64,000 nt of DNA, taken from NCBI GenBank assembly GCA_050260055.1, contig JBLNBO010000033.1, positions 149,756-213,755 on the forward strand, in the 5' to 3' direction. Positions within the stretch are counted from its first letter, which is position 1. Each line of letters begins with the position of its first letter. The DNA is from JBLMYQ01 sp050260055. GTDB taxonomy: Bacteria > Bacillota > Clostridia > Acetivibrionales > UBA4821. Below are positions 26,759 through 34,999 of the stretch, one piece after another. Made by a program: the position numbers and the translations under genes. Under the pieces are notes generated by a model. It was not told the DNA's origin. It did no database searches and saw only the letters and a list, made by a program, of their open reading frames with translations.

Positions 26759-28225
26759 TTACTTATATATTATGTTTAACTCAAATTCGCCATACTTCGA
26801 GTACTCACATAATGGTGTTTTTTCGTTTGTATTGATATTCCCCAGCAATTTTAACTTGTCACTTTCTCTAATTTCAATAAATTTATCATTGGGGAAAAAA
26901 GTAGTTAATTCGCTCAAAAGCCATTTTAATATGATTTTCGCTTGATTGCATGTTCGGTCATCTTTACCCACGCAGAGTAAATCGCCTCCATTTTTCGCAG
27001 AATTAGCTGGGCATCCTCCACCACACAGTGCCATTGCATCACAAGAATCACAACCACGTAAAATACAAGATAATCTACGATTCCATGATTTTACAAGTTC
27101 ACTTTCTGAAAAAGAGCAACCTTCTGATTCAATATTTTTCCCTTCTTCTGTAGACTGACCGCAAGGCCCAAAATTACCCTTTGGCAAAACTCTTATCATT
27201 GCGCCGCAAGCAGGGCAATCTTTCAGCCTGGGAGTGGATAACACAAAAGGTCGTACTCTACGCATTATTTGTTCTATATATAATCCCTTTTCTCTCGCCA
27301 CTTTATAAGCAGAAATCATTGCTTCAGCTACTTCTTCAGTACTAACACTATATTCTTTTTCGATTGGATTAAATTCATATTCCGTAACATCGCCAAGCAT
27401 TTTTGCGTGAAGCGGGTTTAGCCCCACGCTGATTGGATTAAATTCTTGATAAAAATATTCCGTAACATCGCCAAGGGTTTTTATGTTATGTGCAGCAATA
27501 GTAGCAGATATTCCAAATTTAATTCCATTTTCATTAAAAATCTTAATAGCTCTATTAATAGTGTCAAATGTTCCATTATTTCCTTTCTTTCTGAAGTTAT
27601 TATGCGTCTCTCTATTACCATCAATAGAAATTATTACTCTAACATCATTTAAAGAAAAATATCTTATCAATTTTTCATCTAGTAAAATTCCATTTGTAAA
27701 TATTACTATTTCTGTCGTATTATCTTTTTTTGTTTGTCTTATGTAATCAATTGCAGCTAAGACACCCTTTTTATTTATTAGAGGTTCTCCACCATATAAA
27801 ACAACACTTCTTTTACGTTTAGTGTCTACAGAATAAAATCTTTCCAAAGCACGTAACACAGTTTCGATGTCCATGTTACTTTGCTTTGATTTTGATCTAT
27901 GCGCATGAGAACAATATAAGCAGTTCATATTACATCGTTCGGTTAATAACAAATATAGAACGAATACATCAGGTTTTTCTTGATAATTATATTTAACTAT
28001 TTCATCAACATTTATCTCATTTATTCCTTCATCAGGGTTAACGATCAACCTTTTTGTTTTAAGTAAATTTATTTCATTATCTGAAAAAGAATCATCTATT
28101 TTTTTATTTTTTAGTTTTTCAGCTTGTAAATCGGAAATAAAAAACACCTTAGTTGTCAATGCATGATAAAAAACATTATGATTCCCCACTTTAAAAATAT
28201 GCGCGTATTTTGATAGTTTGTTCAT
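26759..28225 (-). CDS. Radical SAM protein with SPASM-type C-terminal cluster domain
   Basis: The radical SAM core carries CNMNCLYC (near residue 96) and the GGEP motif (VVLYGGEPL). The C-terminal region has many cysteines (CPACGAM, FGPCGQST, CDSCDAMALCGGGCPA, CNQAK), typical of SPASM auxiliary [4Fe-4S] clusters. Such enzymes often modify peptides or act as anaerobic sulfatase-maturase relatives. The N-terminal 80 residues resemble a peptide-binding (RRE-like) region only in position. A short in-frame duplication occurs at residues about 250-290 (LGDVTEY twice). Last gene of the operon. The RBS AAAGGA lies about 12 nt from the ATG, a little far. Confidence 0.85.
   Translation of the reverse strand: MNKLSKYAHIFKVGNHNVFYHALTTKVFFISDLQAEKLKNKKIDDSFSDNEINLLKTKRLIVNPDEGINEINVDEIVKYNYQEKPDVFVLYLLLTERCNMNCLYCSHAHRSKSKQSNMDIETVLRALERFYSVDTKRKRSVVLYGGEPLINKKGVLAAIDYIRQTKKDNTTEIVIFTNGILLDEKLIRYFSLNDVRVIISIDGNRETHNNFRKKGNNGTFDTINRAIKIFNENGIKFGISATIAAHNIKTLGDVTEYFYQEFNPISVGLNPLHAKMLGDVTEYEFNPIEKEYSVSTEEVAEAMISAYKVAREKGLYIEQIMRRVRPFVLSTPRLKDCPACGAMIRVLPKGNFGPCGQSTEEGKNIESEGCSFSESELVKSWNRRLSCILRGCDSCDAMALCGGGCPANSAKNGGDLLCVGKDDRTCNQAKIILKWLLSELTTFFPNDKFIEIRESDKLKLLGNINTNEKTPLCEYSKYGEFELNIIYK
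27362..27475. repeat. In-frame direct repeat inside the SPASM radical SAM gene
   Basis: GATTGGATTAAATTC followed by ATATTCCGTAACATCGCCAAG occurs at 27362-27397 and again at 27431-27475, with 9 extra bases in the second copy. The period is 69 bp (23 codons), so the frame is kept. Confidence 0.8.
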
Positions 28226-28327
28226 AATAAAAATGATTCCTTTCGCTTTATTTTTAGTATATTTTTTAATTAAAACTTCCTTACGATGACGATTAACTCT
28301 TCTATGTTATCCGAATTTCATGCTATT

Positions 28328-30085
28328 CTAAATATTCACATATGGAATTAAATAATTTTTTTCAGCATATTCGTAAACCTTTTGTTTTAAATCGTTTTTT
28401 GACTTAAAACCATCTATTTTCAACAATGATGCAAGCAAGATAACAGTTACATAATACCTAACAGGAATAGGCATTTTTGTACCAAAGTGTTCACGCAGTT
28501 CAGAGAGAAGACTTGTGCGAGTATTTATTAAATCATTACGTAGAGATATCATTTCTTCAGATGATCTCCAATATATAGGAATCAAAAGCGGCGATTTCAT
28601 TCCTTCTTGAAAAAAATTTTTGCACTCAATTTTGCTGGAATTAACGAAATCTTTTTGTTGCATCAAACTCATTACTGTAGGAGAATTTGGTACAGCTTTT
28701 AATCCGATTGTTGTAAAAATCAGACAACCTTTTTGGGCCCATTCTAATGCCTGTATAGCAGTTGTTTTTAGTGAATCAATAGTTTCAGCTGGACTAGCAA
28801 TAATTAAATTTATTTCAGGTTGAATATTTTTTTGCAGCAAATAGTTAAGTGTAGCGGTAATGTTTTTATCCGTAAAACTTTTTTTGCCTAAACTTGACCG
28901 GACGTTTTGATCAAAACTTTCTACCCCTATTGCAATACGCTTAAAATTAGCTAATTTAACAGCATCAATAAGTTCCGGACTAAATTGATGTGCGCCAAAC
29001 TTGCCATGTTTCGGTTGAAAAATATTACGGGAAACCATGCCACGGCAAAGTTCAATTGTTTGCCCTATATCATTAGATAAGTCGTTATCATTAAAGACAA
29101 TCGCTTCAGCATTGTGAGATTTTTCTTCGATATAATCAAGTGCAGTTTCTATATTCTGAAAGTGTTGTTGTTTCGGAGATGAACAAAAAAAACAGTTTTG
29201 TCTACAACGATTATCGACTAATATTTGTACAACTGTATTACGTTTTAAATGATTTGCAAAATTATATGGTGTTTTATGAATTATGTCTGGAATTTCATAT
29301 GGAATAAATAATTTCTTTGCAACAATGCGAGATTCTGAAATTTCAGCGATGTCAGGCAGACTACCCCTAAATTCATTTGTAAGCCCTGCCAATTTACGAG
29401 AAATTTTAGATAATTCTATCAATCCATCACCCTCTAAAATTAGATCAATGGGCAATGCATTCTGGAATCCTACTTTACCTATACCGGTTGGAAGTAATTT
29501 AAGAGCACCACTGCCAATTCCTCCGACTACAATTGTGCTATCAGGAACAGCTCGTTTTATCTCCAAAATTAATCGAATATCATTTTCAAGATTTGCTGGT
29601 ATTACACTGAAACCAAAAACAATGTTATGGCTAACAGCAGCATGTTTTTGTATGGTGGGAATCAAATCCTCTTTGGGAACGAGATTTGGGTCAATGAACA
29701 AAGGTGCAGCCGAAGGCTCATTCTTTGCAAGCCATTCCGATAAAAGTGAAATTCCTTCTGACGGCTGATAAGATGTCCATTCGGAGTCGTCAACTAAACC
29801 ACGACTAGAGATAAAAATAAAAGTTGTTACCTTTTCAACAAGTTCTGTATGTTTAATAGTTCCATCAAGTAATTTTTGTATATTATTAGGTGTAACATTA
29901 GCAATTTTATGCATTCCCATAATTTCTATTAAGTGATAAAGCGAGGTATCAGTTAAGACAACAGGATTGTTTATTTGCCTAAGTTGTAATTCATTATTTA
30001 CATCGTAATAAATAGTAATATTATGGTGTAATGAAGGAGCTTTTGATTTGGAATCGCTTAACAACTCAGAATTAATATTTTTCAT
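28328..30085 (-). CDS. Radical SAM protein with N-terminal cobalamin-binding-like domain
   Basis: Residues about 90-250 look like the Rossmann domain of B12-binding radical SAM proteins (STIVVGGIGSGAL and IDLILEGDGLIEL). The radical SAM core follows with CRQNCFFC (near residue 298) and IGVESFDQNVRSSLGKKS. The DxHxxG cobalamin-ligand motif is not visible, which is common in class B methyltransferase-like members. The chemistry (methylation, cyclisation or other) cannot be assigned. Start ATG 30085 has AGGAGG about 9 nt upstream. It lies directly after a corrinoid adenosyltransferase gene, which supports a corrinoid link. Confidence 0.82.
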   Translation of the reverse strand: MKNINSELLSDSKSKAPSLHHNITIYYDVNNELQLRQINNPVVLTDTSLYHLIEIMGMHKIANVTPNNIQKLLDGTIKHTELVEKVTTFIFISSRGLVDDSEWTSYQPSEGISLLSEWLAKNEPSAAPLFIDPNLVPKEDLIPTIQKHAAVSHNIVFGFSVIPANLENDIRLILEIKRAVPDSTIVVGGIGSGALKLLPTGIGKVGFQNALPIDLILEGDGLIELSKISRKLAGLTNEFRGSLPDIAEISESRIVAKKLFIPYEIPDIIHKTPYNFANHLKRNTVVQILVDNRCRQNCFFCSSPKQQHFQNIETALDYIEEKSHNAEAIVFNDNDLSNDIGQTIELCRGMVSRNIFQPKHGKFGAHQFSPELIDAVKLANFKRIAIGVESFDQNVRSSLGKKSFTDKNITATLNYLLQKNIQPEINLIIASPAETIDSLKTTAIQALEWAQKGCLIFTTIGLKAVPNSPTVMSLMQQKDFVNSSKIECKNFFQEGMKSPLLIPIYWRSSEEMISLRNDLINTRTSLLSELREHFGTKMPIPVRYYVTVILLASLLKIDGFKSKNDLKQKVYEYAEKNYLIPYVNI

Positions 30086-30100
30086 AACATAATCCTCCTA

Positions 30101-30214
30101 TGTACTGAGTTTCCTAATTTGAAACACATTTAATTCGCAGCATTCTCTTTCCTCTTCTATATTTTTCAGTGGACTGGATAGATGATGTTTAGGAATAAAA
30201 AAATCAAAACTCAA
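30101..30214 (-). other. Open frame in the cobO to B12-radical SAM gap (candidate small peptide)
   Basis: The gap contains a 37-codon frame ending at 30101, starting at best from TTG 30214 inside the end of cobO. It includes EEERECCELNVF. A second, 9-codon frame (ATG 30142) has a good AGAGGAAAGA site. I cannot show that either is translated. Confidence 0.15.
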
Positions 30215-30734
30215 TACCCCTTCTTGCAGAAGCACCTTCATCGAAAGGGTGCCTGACCTTTAGCATTTCGGTCACATAATCAGCACGCTCAAGTACCCGT
30301 ACATTCGGCTCGTGACCAGTAATAACAATTTCCAACGCCTCTGGTTTATTATCAAGTAACCCTTCAAATAACGTAGCATCAAGCACACCTAGATTATAGG
30401 CATCAACAACTTCATCAAGAACTAGTAAATCACATTGCCCTTTTTTTTGAAATTCCAATGCTGTTTTTAAATTTTTATCATGTATAATTTTTGTTTGACT
30501 TTTTTCTTCATCGCTCATTTCGTGAACAAATGTGCCGCCAGATGACTTGCCTCGTAAAACACGTACATTCGGCAAGAGTGCAAGAGATTGAAGCTCCCCA
30601 CACTTCCAATCTTTTAAAAATTGTACAATAACAACATCTTTTTCACTTCCAGCAGCTCTAAGAGCAAGACCTAATGCCGCAGTTGTTTTGCCTTTTCCGT
30701 CACCATAGTAAAAATGTACCAAACCTCTGTGCAT
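30204..30734 (-). CDS. cobO: Cob(I)yrinic acid a,c-diamide adenosyltransferase (CobA/CobO/BtuR type)
   Basis: Adds the 5'-deoxyadenosyl group from ATP to a cob(I)alamin-type corrinoid. The P-loop GDGKGKTTAALGLALRA, LLVLDEV and VITGHEPN are family hallmarks, and the length (176 aa) and C-terminus ARRGIEF are normal. AGGAGG precedes the ATG, which lies 11 nt after the trpC stop. No other corrinoid synthesis gene is nearby, so its product may serve the B12-type radical SAM protein encoded next. Confidence 0.93.
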   Translation of the reverse strand: MHRGLVHFYYGDGKGKTTAALGLALRAAGSEKDVVIVQFLKDWKCGELQSLALLPNVRVLRGKSSGGTFVHEMSDEEKSQTKIIHDKNLKTALEFQKKGQCDLLVLDEVVDAYNLGVLDATLFEGLLDNKPEALEIVITGHEPNVRVLERADYVTEMLKVRHPFDEGASARRGIEF

Positions 30735-30745
30735 TTATGTTCCTC

Positions 30746-31603
30746 CTATAAAAAATTTTGTGGTTTATCCAGCTCTAACAAGTCGACGATTTCGCCAATC
30801 TTGTCCGTGTCTTTTATTCCATCGGGTTCCGCTACGCTGCTTACATCCATACAATGCAGGCCACAGATTTTTACGGTTGGGAGCATGGCACAGTCCCCCC
30901 TTTTGACTCGGAGCGACCGGTACATGGCCGCCATATCGCGCGCCTGCCATATCGCAGTACCAACAAGGACTGCATTCGCGCCGGCTTCCGCCGCCACTCT
31001 TGCGTCTTCTGGTGATAAAATACCGCTTTCACTGACCAACAATGCGCCGTCAGGCCGACCGGCGGCCAACTCCGCTGTTCGCAAAGGACCACCGGAGTCC
31101 CGCTCCAGCATGGCTATATTCCGGTTATTTATACCGATAAGCTGTGCTCCCAGCTTTTTCGCTAATTCCATTTCCAGTGCCGTATGGACTTCTACAAACG
31201 GCTCCAGCTTAAGTTTTTTCGCTTGATTATACAGTGATTCCAATTTTTCTTCCCCTATTATGGAGCAAATTAACAAGACTGCTGCCGCTCCAAGCTCTGC
31301 TGTTTCGATAAGCATGGCTTCGTCTTTGATAAAATCTTTACGCAAAACCGGTACGCCCGTTTCGCTGGCGATAACGCGGAGCAGTTCGGGACTGCCACCG
31401 AAATTTTCCCGCTCGGTAACAACCGACAGCAAGGGCGCGCCGTACCCAACAAGAGCTTTTGCCGTCTCTACAGGGTCGCGCCCTTGCAGCAAATCACCCT
31501 CTTTAGGCGAAACACACTTGATATCCGGTATAACGACGACAGTTCCTCTTACGTTTTCCGAAACAATGGCGGCAGAAAACCGTCCTAACCCCCATGCGTT
31601 CAT
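30746..31603 (-). CDS. trpC: Indole-3-glycerol-phosphate synthase with truncated TrpF start at its C-terminus
   Basis: Converts CdRP to indole-3-glycerol phosphate. The conserved catalytic blocks are present: PDIKCVSPKEG, VLRKDFIKDE, FVEVHTALEME, LIGINNRNIAMLERD, LLVSESGILSPEDA. The start is ATG 31603, overlapping the trpD stop as ATGA. The N-terminus is about 25 residues shorter than usual. After the TrpC fold (about residue 240) the protein continues into VKICGL and DVSSVAEPDGIKD, the beginning of phosphoribosylanthranilate isomerase (TrpF), and then stops. This looks like a deletion that left roughly 45 codons of trpF in frame. G+C is clearly higher than in the radical SAM genes around it. 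Confidence 0.88.
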   Translation of the reverse strand: MNAWGLGRFSAAIVSENVRGTVVVIPDIKCVSPKEGDLLQGRDPVETAKALVGYGAPLLSVVTERENFGGSPELLRVIASETGVPVLRKDFIKDEAMLIETAELGAAAVLLICSIIGEEKLESLYNQAKKLKLEPFVEVHTALEMELAKKLGAQLIGINNRNIAMLERDSGGPLRTAELAAGRPDGALLVSESGILSPEDARVAAEAGANAVLVGTAIWQARDMAAMYRSLRVKRGDCAMLPTVKICGLHCMDVSSVAEPDGIKDTDKIGEIVDLLELDKPQNFL

Positions 31604-32637
31604 ACGGTTGCACCAAAACTTCTGGACATTTCCCTGAGTTCCCACAGTTTCTTTTCAGCCGCACCGCTGTCAATCAATTCGGTGGCAAGCGTAACGCCGG
31701 CTTTGAACCCATCGACCTTACCACCGATCATCAGCGCACCAGCTGCATTCAAAAGTACAGTATTGCGTTTCGCGCCTTTGATTTTCCCGGAAAAGACACC
31801 GTTTATTATCCCAGCGTTTTCGTCGGGCGTTCCGGTCTTGATCTCCTCAAGAACACACCGCTCAAACCCAAAATCCTCCGGCTCGATTTCCATTGTGGTG
31901 ATTTGGCCGTTTTTCAGATAATTGATCCGCGTTTTCCCCAACAGCGAGATTTCGTCCACACCATCCAGCCCATGCACAAACATGGCGTTGGTATAACCCA
32001 GATCTTTGGCCACATAGGTAACGGTGTCAAGCAAATCAGGCTTGTATACCCCAAGTAGATGCTTTAGCACGAATGCGGGGTTGATCAGCGGCCCAATGAT
32101 GGAGTTAAAGATAGATTTGATGCCCAAATCGTGTTCCGACGGCAACACTTTGCACATGACCGGATGAAAGAGCGGCGCGTACAAAAACGCGATACCGATT
32201 TCCTCTATCATCTTTTCTACCTGAGACGGTTGTAAATTGATTTCAACGCCAAGGGCTTCCAGCACATCGGCACTACCGGACAAACAGGTAATGGCGCGGC
32301 TTCCGTGTTTTGCGATGGGAATACCCGCAGCGGCTGCAACGACTGCTGTTGCCGTAGAGATATTAAATGTAGAAAGCCCTCCACCCGTGCCGCAGGTATC
32401 CATTAGCCCTTCTTTTACTCTAGGTTTCAGGGGGATGCAGTTATCCCGCATGGCTTTTGCGATATATGTGATTTCTTTCAGCGAAGTACCTTTCATCAGC
32501 AGAGCACTTTGAAAGCCTCCGATTTGCACATCGTTTACTGAACCCTCGCTGATATCTGTAATCAATTCGGAAATTTCTTTCTCTAAAAGTTCCTGATGCG
32601 CAATGATTTTAGCTAAAATATCTTTATACATTTTCAC
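31600..32637 (-). CDS. trpD: Anthranilate phosphoribosyltransferase
   Basis: Joins anthranilate to PRPP in tryptophan synthesis. The PRPP motif DTCGTGGGLSTFNIST (near residue 80), KHGSRAITCLSGSADVLE and DLGIKSIFNSIIGPLINP are characteristic, and the length (345 aa) is normal. GGAG precedes the ATG. It is translationally coupled to trpC. The rest of the trp pathway (trpE, trpG, full trpF, trpA, trpB) is absent from the window. The G+C-rich composition matches trpC, not the AT-rich genes on either side. Confidence 0.95.
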   Translation of the reverse strand: MKMYKDILAKIIAHQELLEKEISELITDISEGSVNDVQIGGFQSALLMKGTSLKEITYIAKAMRDNCIPLKPRVKEGLMDTCGTGGGLSTFNISTATAVVAAAAGIPIAKHGSRAITCLSGSADVLEALGVEINLQPSQVEKMIEEIGIAFLYAPLFHPVMCKVLPSEHDLGIKSIFNSIIGPLINPAFVLKHLLGVYKPDLLDTVTYVAKDLGYTNAMFVHGLDGVDEISLLGKTRINYLKNGQITTMEIEPEDFGFERCVLEEIKTGTPDENAGIINGVFSGKIKGAKRNTVLLNAAGALMIGGKVDGFKAGVTLATELIDSGAAEKKLWELREMSRSFGATV

Positions 32638-32719
32638 TGGCTCCTTACATTTTTAGATTTTTGAAATGGCTTTTTTAATATTCGTATCTATAACTTATTG
32701 TTGCTATTTTCATTAAAAA

Positions 32720-33649
32720 TTAATTGCTCAAAAAACCACAGCAGACCAAATCAAATAATTCTAAACATGATTTCGATTCATCCTTTTGCCATAAAGATTT
32801 ACAATTTAAAAATTTATAATCGGGTGTTATAAATATAATTTTATCCTTTGCACAGCAAATATCAGCACATTTTTTATTAATAGAATTTCCTTGCAAATAA
32901 TCAATTGTGGCTATATATGATAAACTTGAATTTCTAAAGATTTTACTCATCTTTTTATTTTTATGATATTCTTGTAATAAATTCATCAGTGGTACAAAAG
33001 AATCATTTAACAAGACTTCACTTGGGATATTTTTACTAACTGGAACCAAAGGCTGGAATCTAATTGAAGAAATTCCCTTATCTGCCCACTCCTCTAATTT
33101 GTCTAATAACAGCTCACTCTTTTCTAGCAATAACCCATTTAGTGTAATTTTTAATTCTACCCAAAAACCATCATCTATAATTTTTTTTATGAAATTATCA
33201 GGTATAGTTGTTCCACGCAATATTTTTTGATGGTCTTCAAACAGTTCCAATGATAAATAAATGTCGGGCTTGATGTGATAATTTTTAAAAAAGTCAATTA
33301 TACTATCCCATTTTAAGCTAGTACCGTTTGTATGAATTGAAAATTTTATATCTTTTGAATTTAAAAACAAACATAAATCTTTAAAATAAGGGTATTCTAC
33401 TGGTTCTCCGCCCGTAAGCAATATTTCAGCAATATTATTGTTTTTACAAAACTCGGCTAAACTTTCCCATTTGTTTTTATCTAAATCTACAATTTCAGAA
33501 TTTTTACTCAACATGTCATACCAGTTTTTGGAATCGGGCCTGCAATAAATACAGTTAAGATTACATCTTTTAGTTAATGATAGAATGATTAGTTTTTGAG
33601 ATTGTAAAAAACTTTTCTTTGAATGATTATAATTCTCTTTCGCAATCAT
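32720..33649 (-). CDS. Radical SAM protein, first gene of the trpDC/radical SAM operon
   Basis: The core carries CNLNCIYC (near residue 33) and LLTGGEPVEYP, with a short C-terminal cysteine region (CADICC, FLNCKS) that might hold an auxiliary cluster. The length, 309 aa, is close to the minimal MoaA/PqqE-type enzymes. The protein is AT-rich and lysine-rich, unlike TrpD and TrpC. GAGGAG stands about 10 nt before the ATG. It is 82 nt upstream of trpD. The substrate is unknown; a peptide or indole-related substrate is suggested only by context. Confidence 0.8.
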   Translation of the reverse strand: MIAKENYNHSKKSFLQSQKLIILSLTKRCNLNCIYCRPDSKNWYDMLSKNSEIVDLDKNKWESLAEFCKNNNIAEILLTGGEPVEYPYFKDLCLFLNSKDIKFSIHTNGTSLKWDSIIDFFKNYHIKPDIYLSLELFEDHQKILRGTTIPDNFIKKIIDDGFWVELKITLNGLLLEKSELLLDKLEEWADKGISSIRFQPLVPVSKNIPSEVLLNDSFVPLMNLLQEYHKNKKMSKIFRNSSLSYIATIDYLQGNSINKKCADICCAKDKIIFITPDYKFLNCKSLWQKDESKSCLELFDLVCCGFLSN

Positions 33650-33767
33650 ATTTTTTATCTCCTCATTTAGTTTTAATTTTTTATTATGATCCCAATAACA
33701 AATTATGACGGGGTAGATGTTTCAATTGCTTACCTCTGAGTCTTTGTTATATGATTTTCATTAAACC

Positions 33768-33857
33768 CTAAATAATTAATCGAGATGTTGCAAATCTATT
33801 TGTATAAACACTACTCTTAATCTCTTTTTCTATTGTTTCTGGTATTGTTTTTAACAT
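33768..33857 (-). CDS. Candidate 29-aa peptide upstream of the radical SAM operon
   Basis: ATG 33857 to TAG 33768 encodes MLKTIPETIEKEIKSS plus 13 more residues ending RLII. It is on the operon strand, 118 nt before the first radical SAM gene. There is no Shine-Dalgarno site, and the adjacent G+C-rich patch suggests a remnant of transferred DNA. It could be a modified-peptide precursor, but evidence is thin. Confidence 0.2.
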   Translation of the reverse strand: MLKTIPETIEKEIKSSVYTNRFATSRLII

Positions 33858-33997
33858 GTCAGTTTCAACTGGCTTATTTAATTTCGCGAAATTTCACGCG
33901 AAGGGGAATGGCGGTCTTCTCAAAAAAGTTGTAGAGATTTGACTCCCCCTACCCCATCAGCCCTTGATATCAATAACTTTTTTCAATTCAATCCAAT

Positions 33998-34046
33998 AAA
34001 AAAACTGTACAATTTTGTATGATAATATTGTACAGTTTTGGTTTTT
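33998..34046. terminator. Stem-loop terminator, both directions
   Basis: Perfect 13-bp stem AAAACTGTACAAT with its complement, 13-nt loop, A-run on the left and T-rich run on the right. Confidence 0.7.
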
Positions 34047-34097
34047 AATTTTATAGTTTTTAACACAATAAAAGTGATTATTCTACTTTATTTTACT

Positions 34098-34314
34098 TTA
34101 TTTTATTTTAAATATATCCTTTTGTAAAGCTTCATTTTCTTGTTTATTATGATTGTACGAGTGAATTGCCAATAGAAAAAACCAACCCTGTCTAATACCT
34201 TGGTAAATCCATTTCGTATAATTTTGTTTAGCCTTCGTATATACTACTAAATGAATCTATGTATCTTTGAGGTATTTCAAATAGATATTTTAAGAGATTG
34301 TACCCCTGTATCAT
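34098..34314 (-). pseudogene. Possible frameshifted gene remnant
   Basis: ATG 34314 opens a 28-codon frame (GYNLLKYLFEIPQRYIDSF). Near its end the neighbouring frame opens and runs about 50 codons to the stop at 34098 (TKWIYQGIRQGWFFLLA). Together they look like one short gene broken by a frameshift, but I do not recognise a family. Confidence 0.3.
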
Positions 34315-34318
34315 AAAA

Positions 34319-34636
34319 TTAAAAGGGATTTTTATCGTCTGTTACCTCTTGCATAATTACAATAGGGTCTGATATCAACAACCCATGTTCCTCATCTTCA
34401 GGGTATGTTACTGTAACTGTTGGATTATTACCAGCATATTCCTTAACACTCTCCATCGAATCCCATTTTGTGCATATAAAGAAATGAGCATATTCACCTT
34501 GCTCAACAATTTTTAAATAAGCTCCCCTGTTCCCTTTCAATGCTCTAGCGTCTTTTATGCCCGTTTCATATTCATATTTTTCAAATGCATCTCTCATCTC
34601 TTTTCTTACAACACCATGCCATGTCCTTGATATCAT
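34319..34636 (-). CDS. Antibiotic biosynthesis monooxygenase (ABM) fold protein
   Basis: A dimeric alpha-beta barrel (ABM-like) of about 105 aa, suggested by RTWHGVVRK, the KIVEQGEYAHFFICTKWDSM block and the C-terminal acidic strand. Such proteins include heme-degrading and quinol monooxygenases and many of unknown role. AGAGGTGG lies 7 nt before ATG 34636; the ATG at 34654 lies before that site. The gene stands alone. Specific function unknown. Confidence 0.65.
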   Translation of the reverse strand: MISRTWHGVVRKEMRDAFEKYEYETGIKDARALKGNRGAYLKIVEQGEYAHFFICTKWDSMESVKEYAGNNPTVTVTYPEDEEHGLLISDPIVIMQEVTDDKNPF

Positions 34637-34999
34637 TCTTAATCCACCTCTCATAAAATTTTTTTGTTATTTATAGCTTCGCTTTAATTCTTCACAAGCA
34701 GTGTTACGGCGCACCTAAAGGTGAACTGCATCTTTAAGTTCAGCTTTGCTTCACCAAGAGACTACATCAAGGTTCACATTTCTCAGAAATACGCTTCGAA
34801 ATGCGGACTGTATCTCTAAGTTCATTAAAGGTACACATTGCTCCTCGGTCGCAATGCGGACTCAAACTCTAACCTCAACTCTGTTTCGCTAAGAGTTTAA
34901 TGTCAAGAGACTGCATGTCTCCCGCAGTAGACTGACACCAATCAGACTTCGCTCTTCTCGTCTTCTTGGACATTCCTTGCATGGGTGTTTGTAATTTAC
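34637..34999. other. Intergenic region dominated by hairpin repeats
   Basis: Apart from the repeat units at 34711-34901 I see no coding frame. The sequence between 34900 and 34999 also has short CTTCGC-type motifs that may be decayed repeat units. Confidence 0.5.
34711..34901. repeat. Tandem degenerate hairpin repeats, copies B to D
   Basis: Three imperfect units of about 55-75 bp lie at 34711-34767, 34769-34824 and 34828-34901. The last one closely matches copy A at 20662-20733 (shared AAGGTACAC, TTGCTCCTC and GTCGCAATGCGG), and its stem is AAACTCT/AGAGTTT where copy A has TTAGCTCT/AGAGCTAA. Confidence 0.6.

Larger units (their letters stand above)
33650..34318. other. Long intergenic region upstream of the radical SAM operon
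   Basis: It holds a candidate 29-codon frame (33768-33857), a short G+C-richer patch (about 33880-33960), a strong stem-loop (33998-34046) and a frameshifted gene remnant (34098-34314). No complete gene and no cobalamin riboswitch motif is evident to the eye. The operon promoter should be here, but I see only weak candidates. Confidence 0.5.

Noticed and set aside
30765..31637. Several frames on both strands inside trpC
   Set aside because: The G+C-rich DNA lengthens chance frames; the trpC frame has all catalytic motifs.
33880..33960. Cobalamin riboswitch upstream of the B12-linked operon
   Set aside because: I looked for the conserved box sequences and did not find them.
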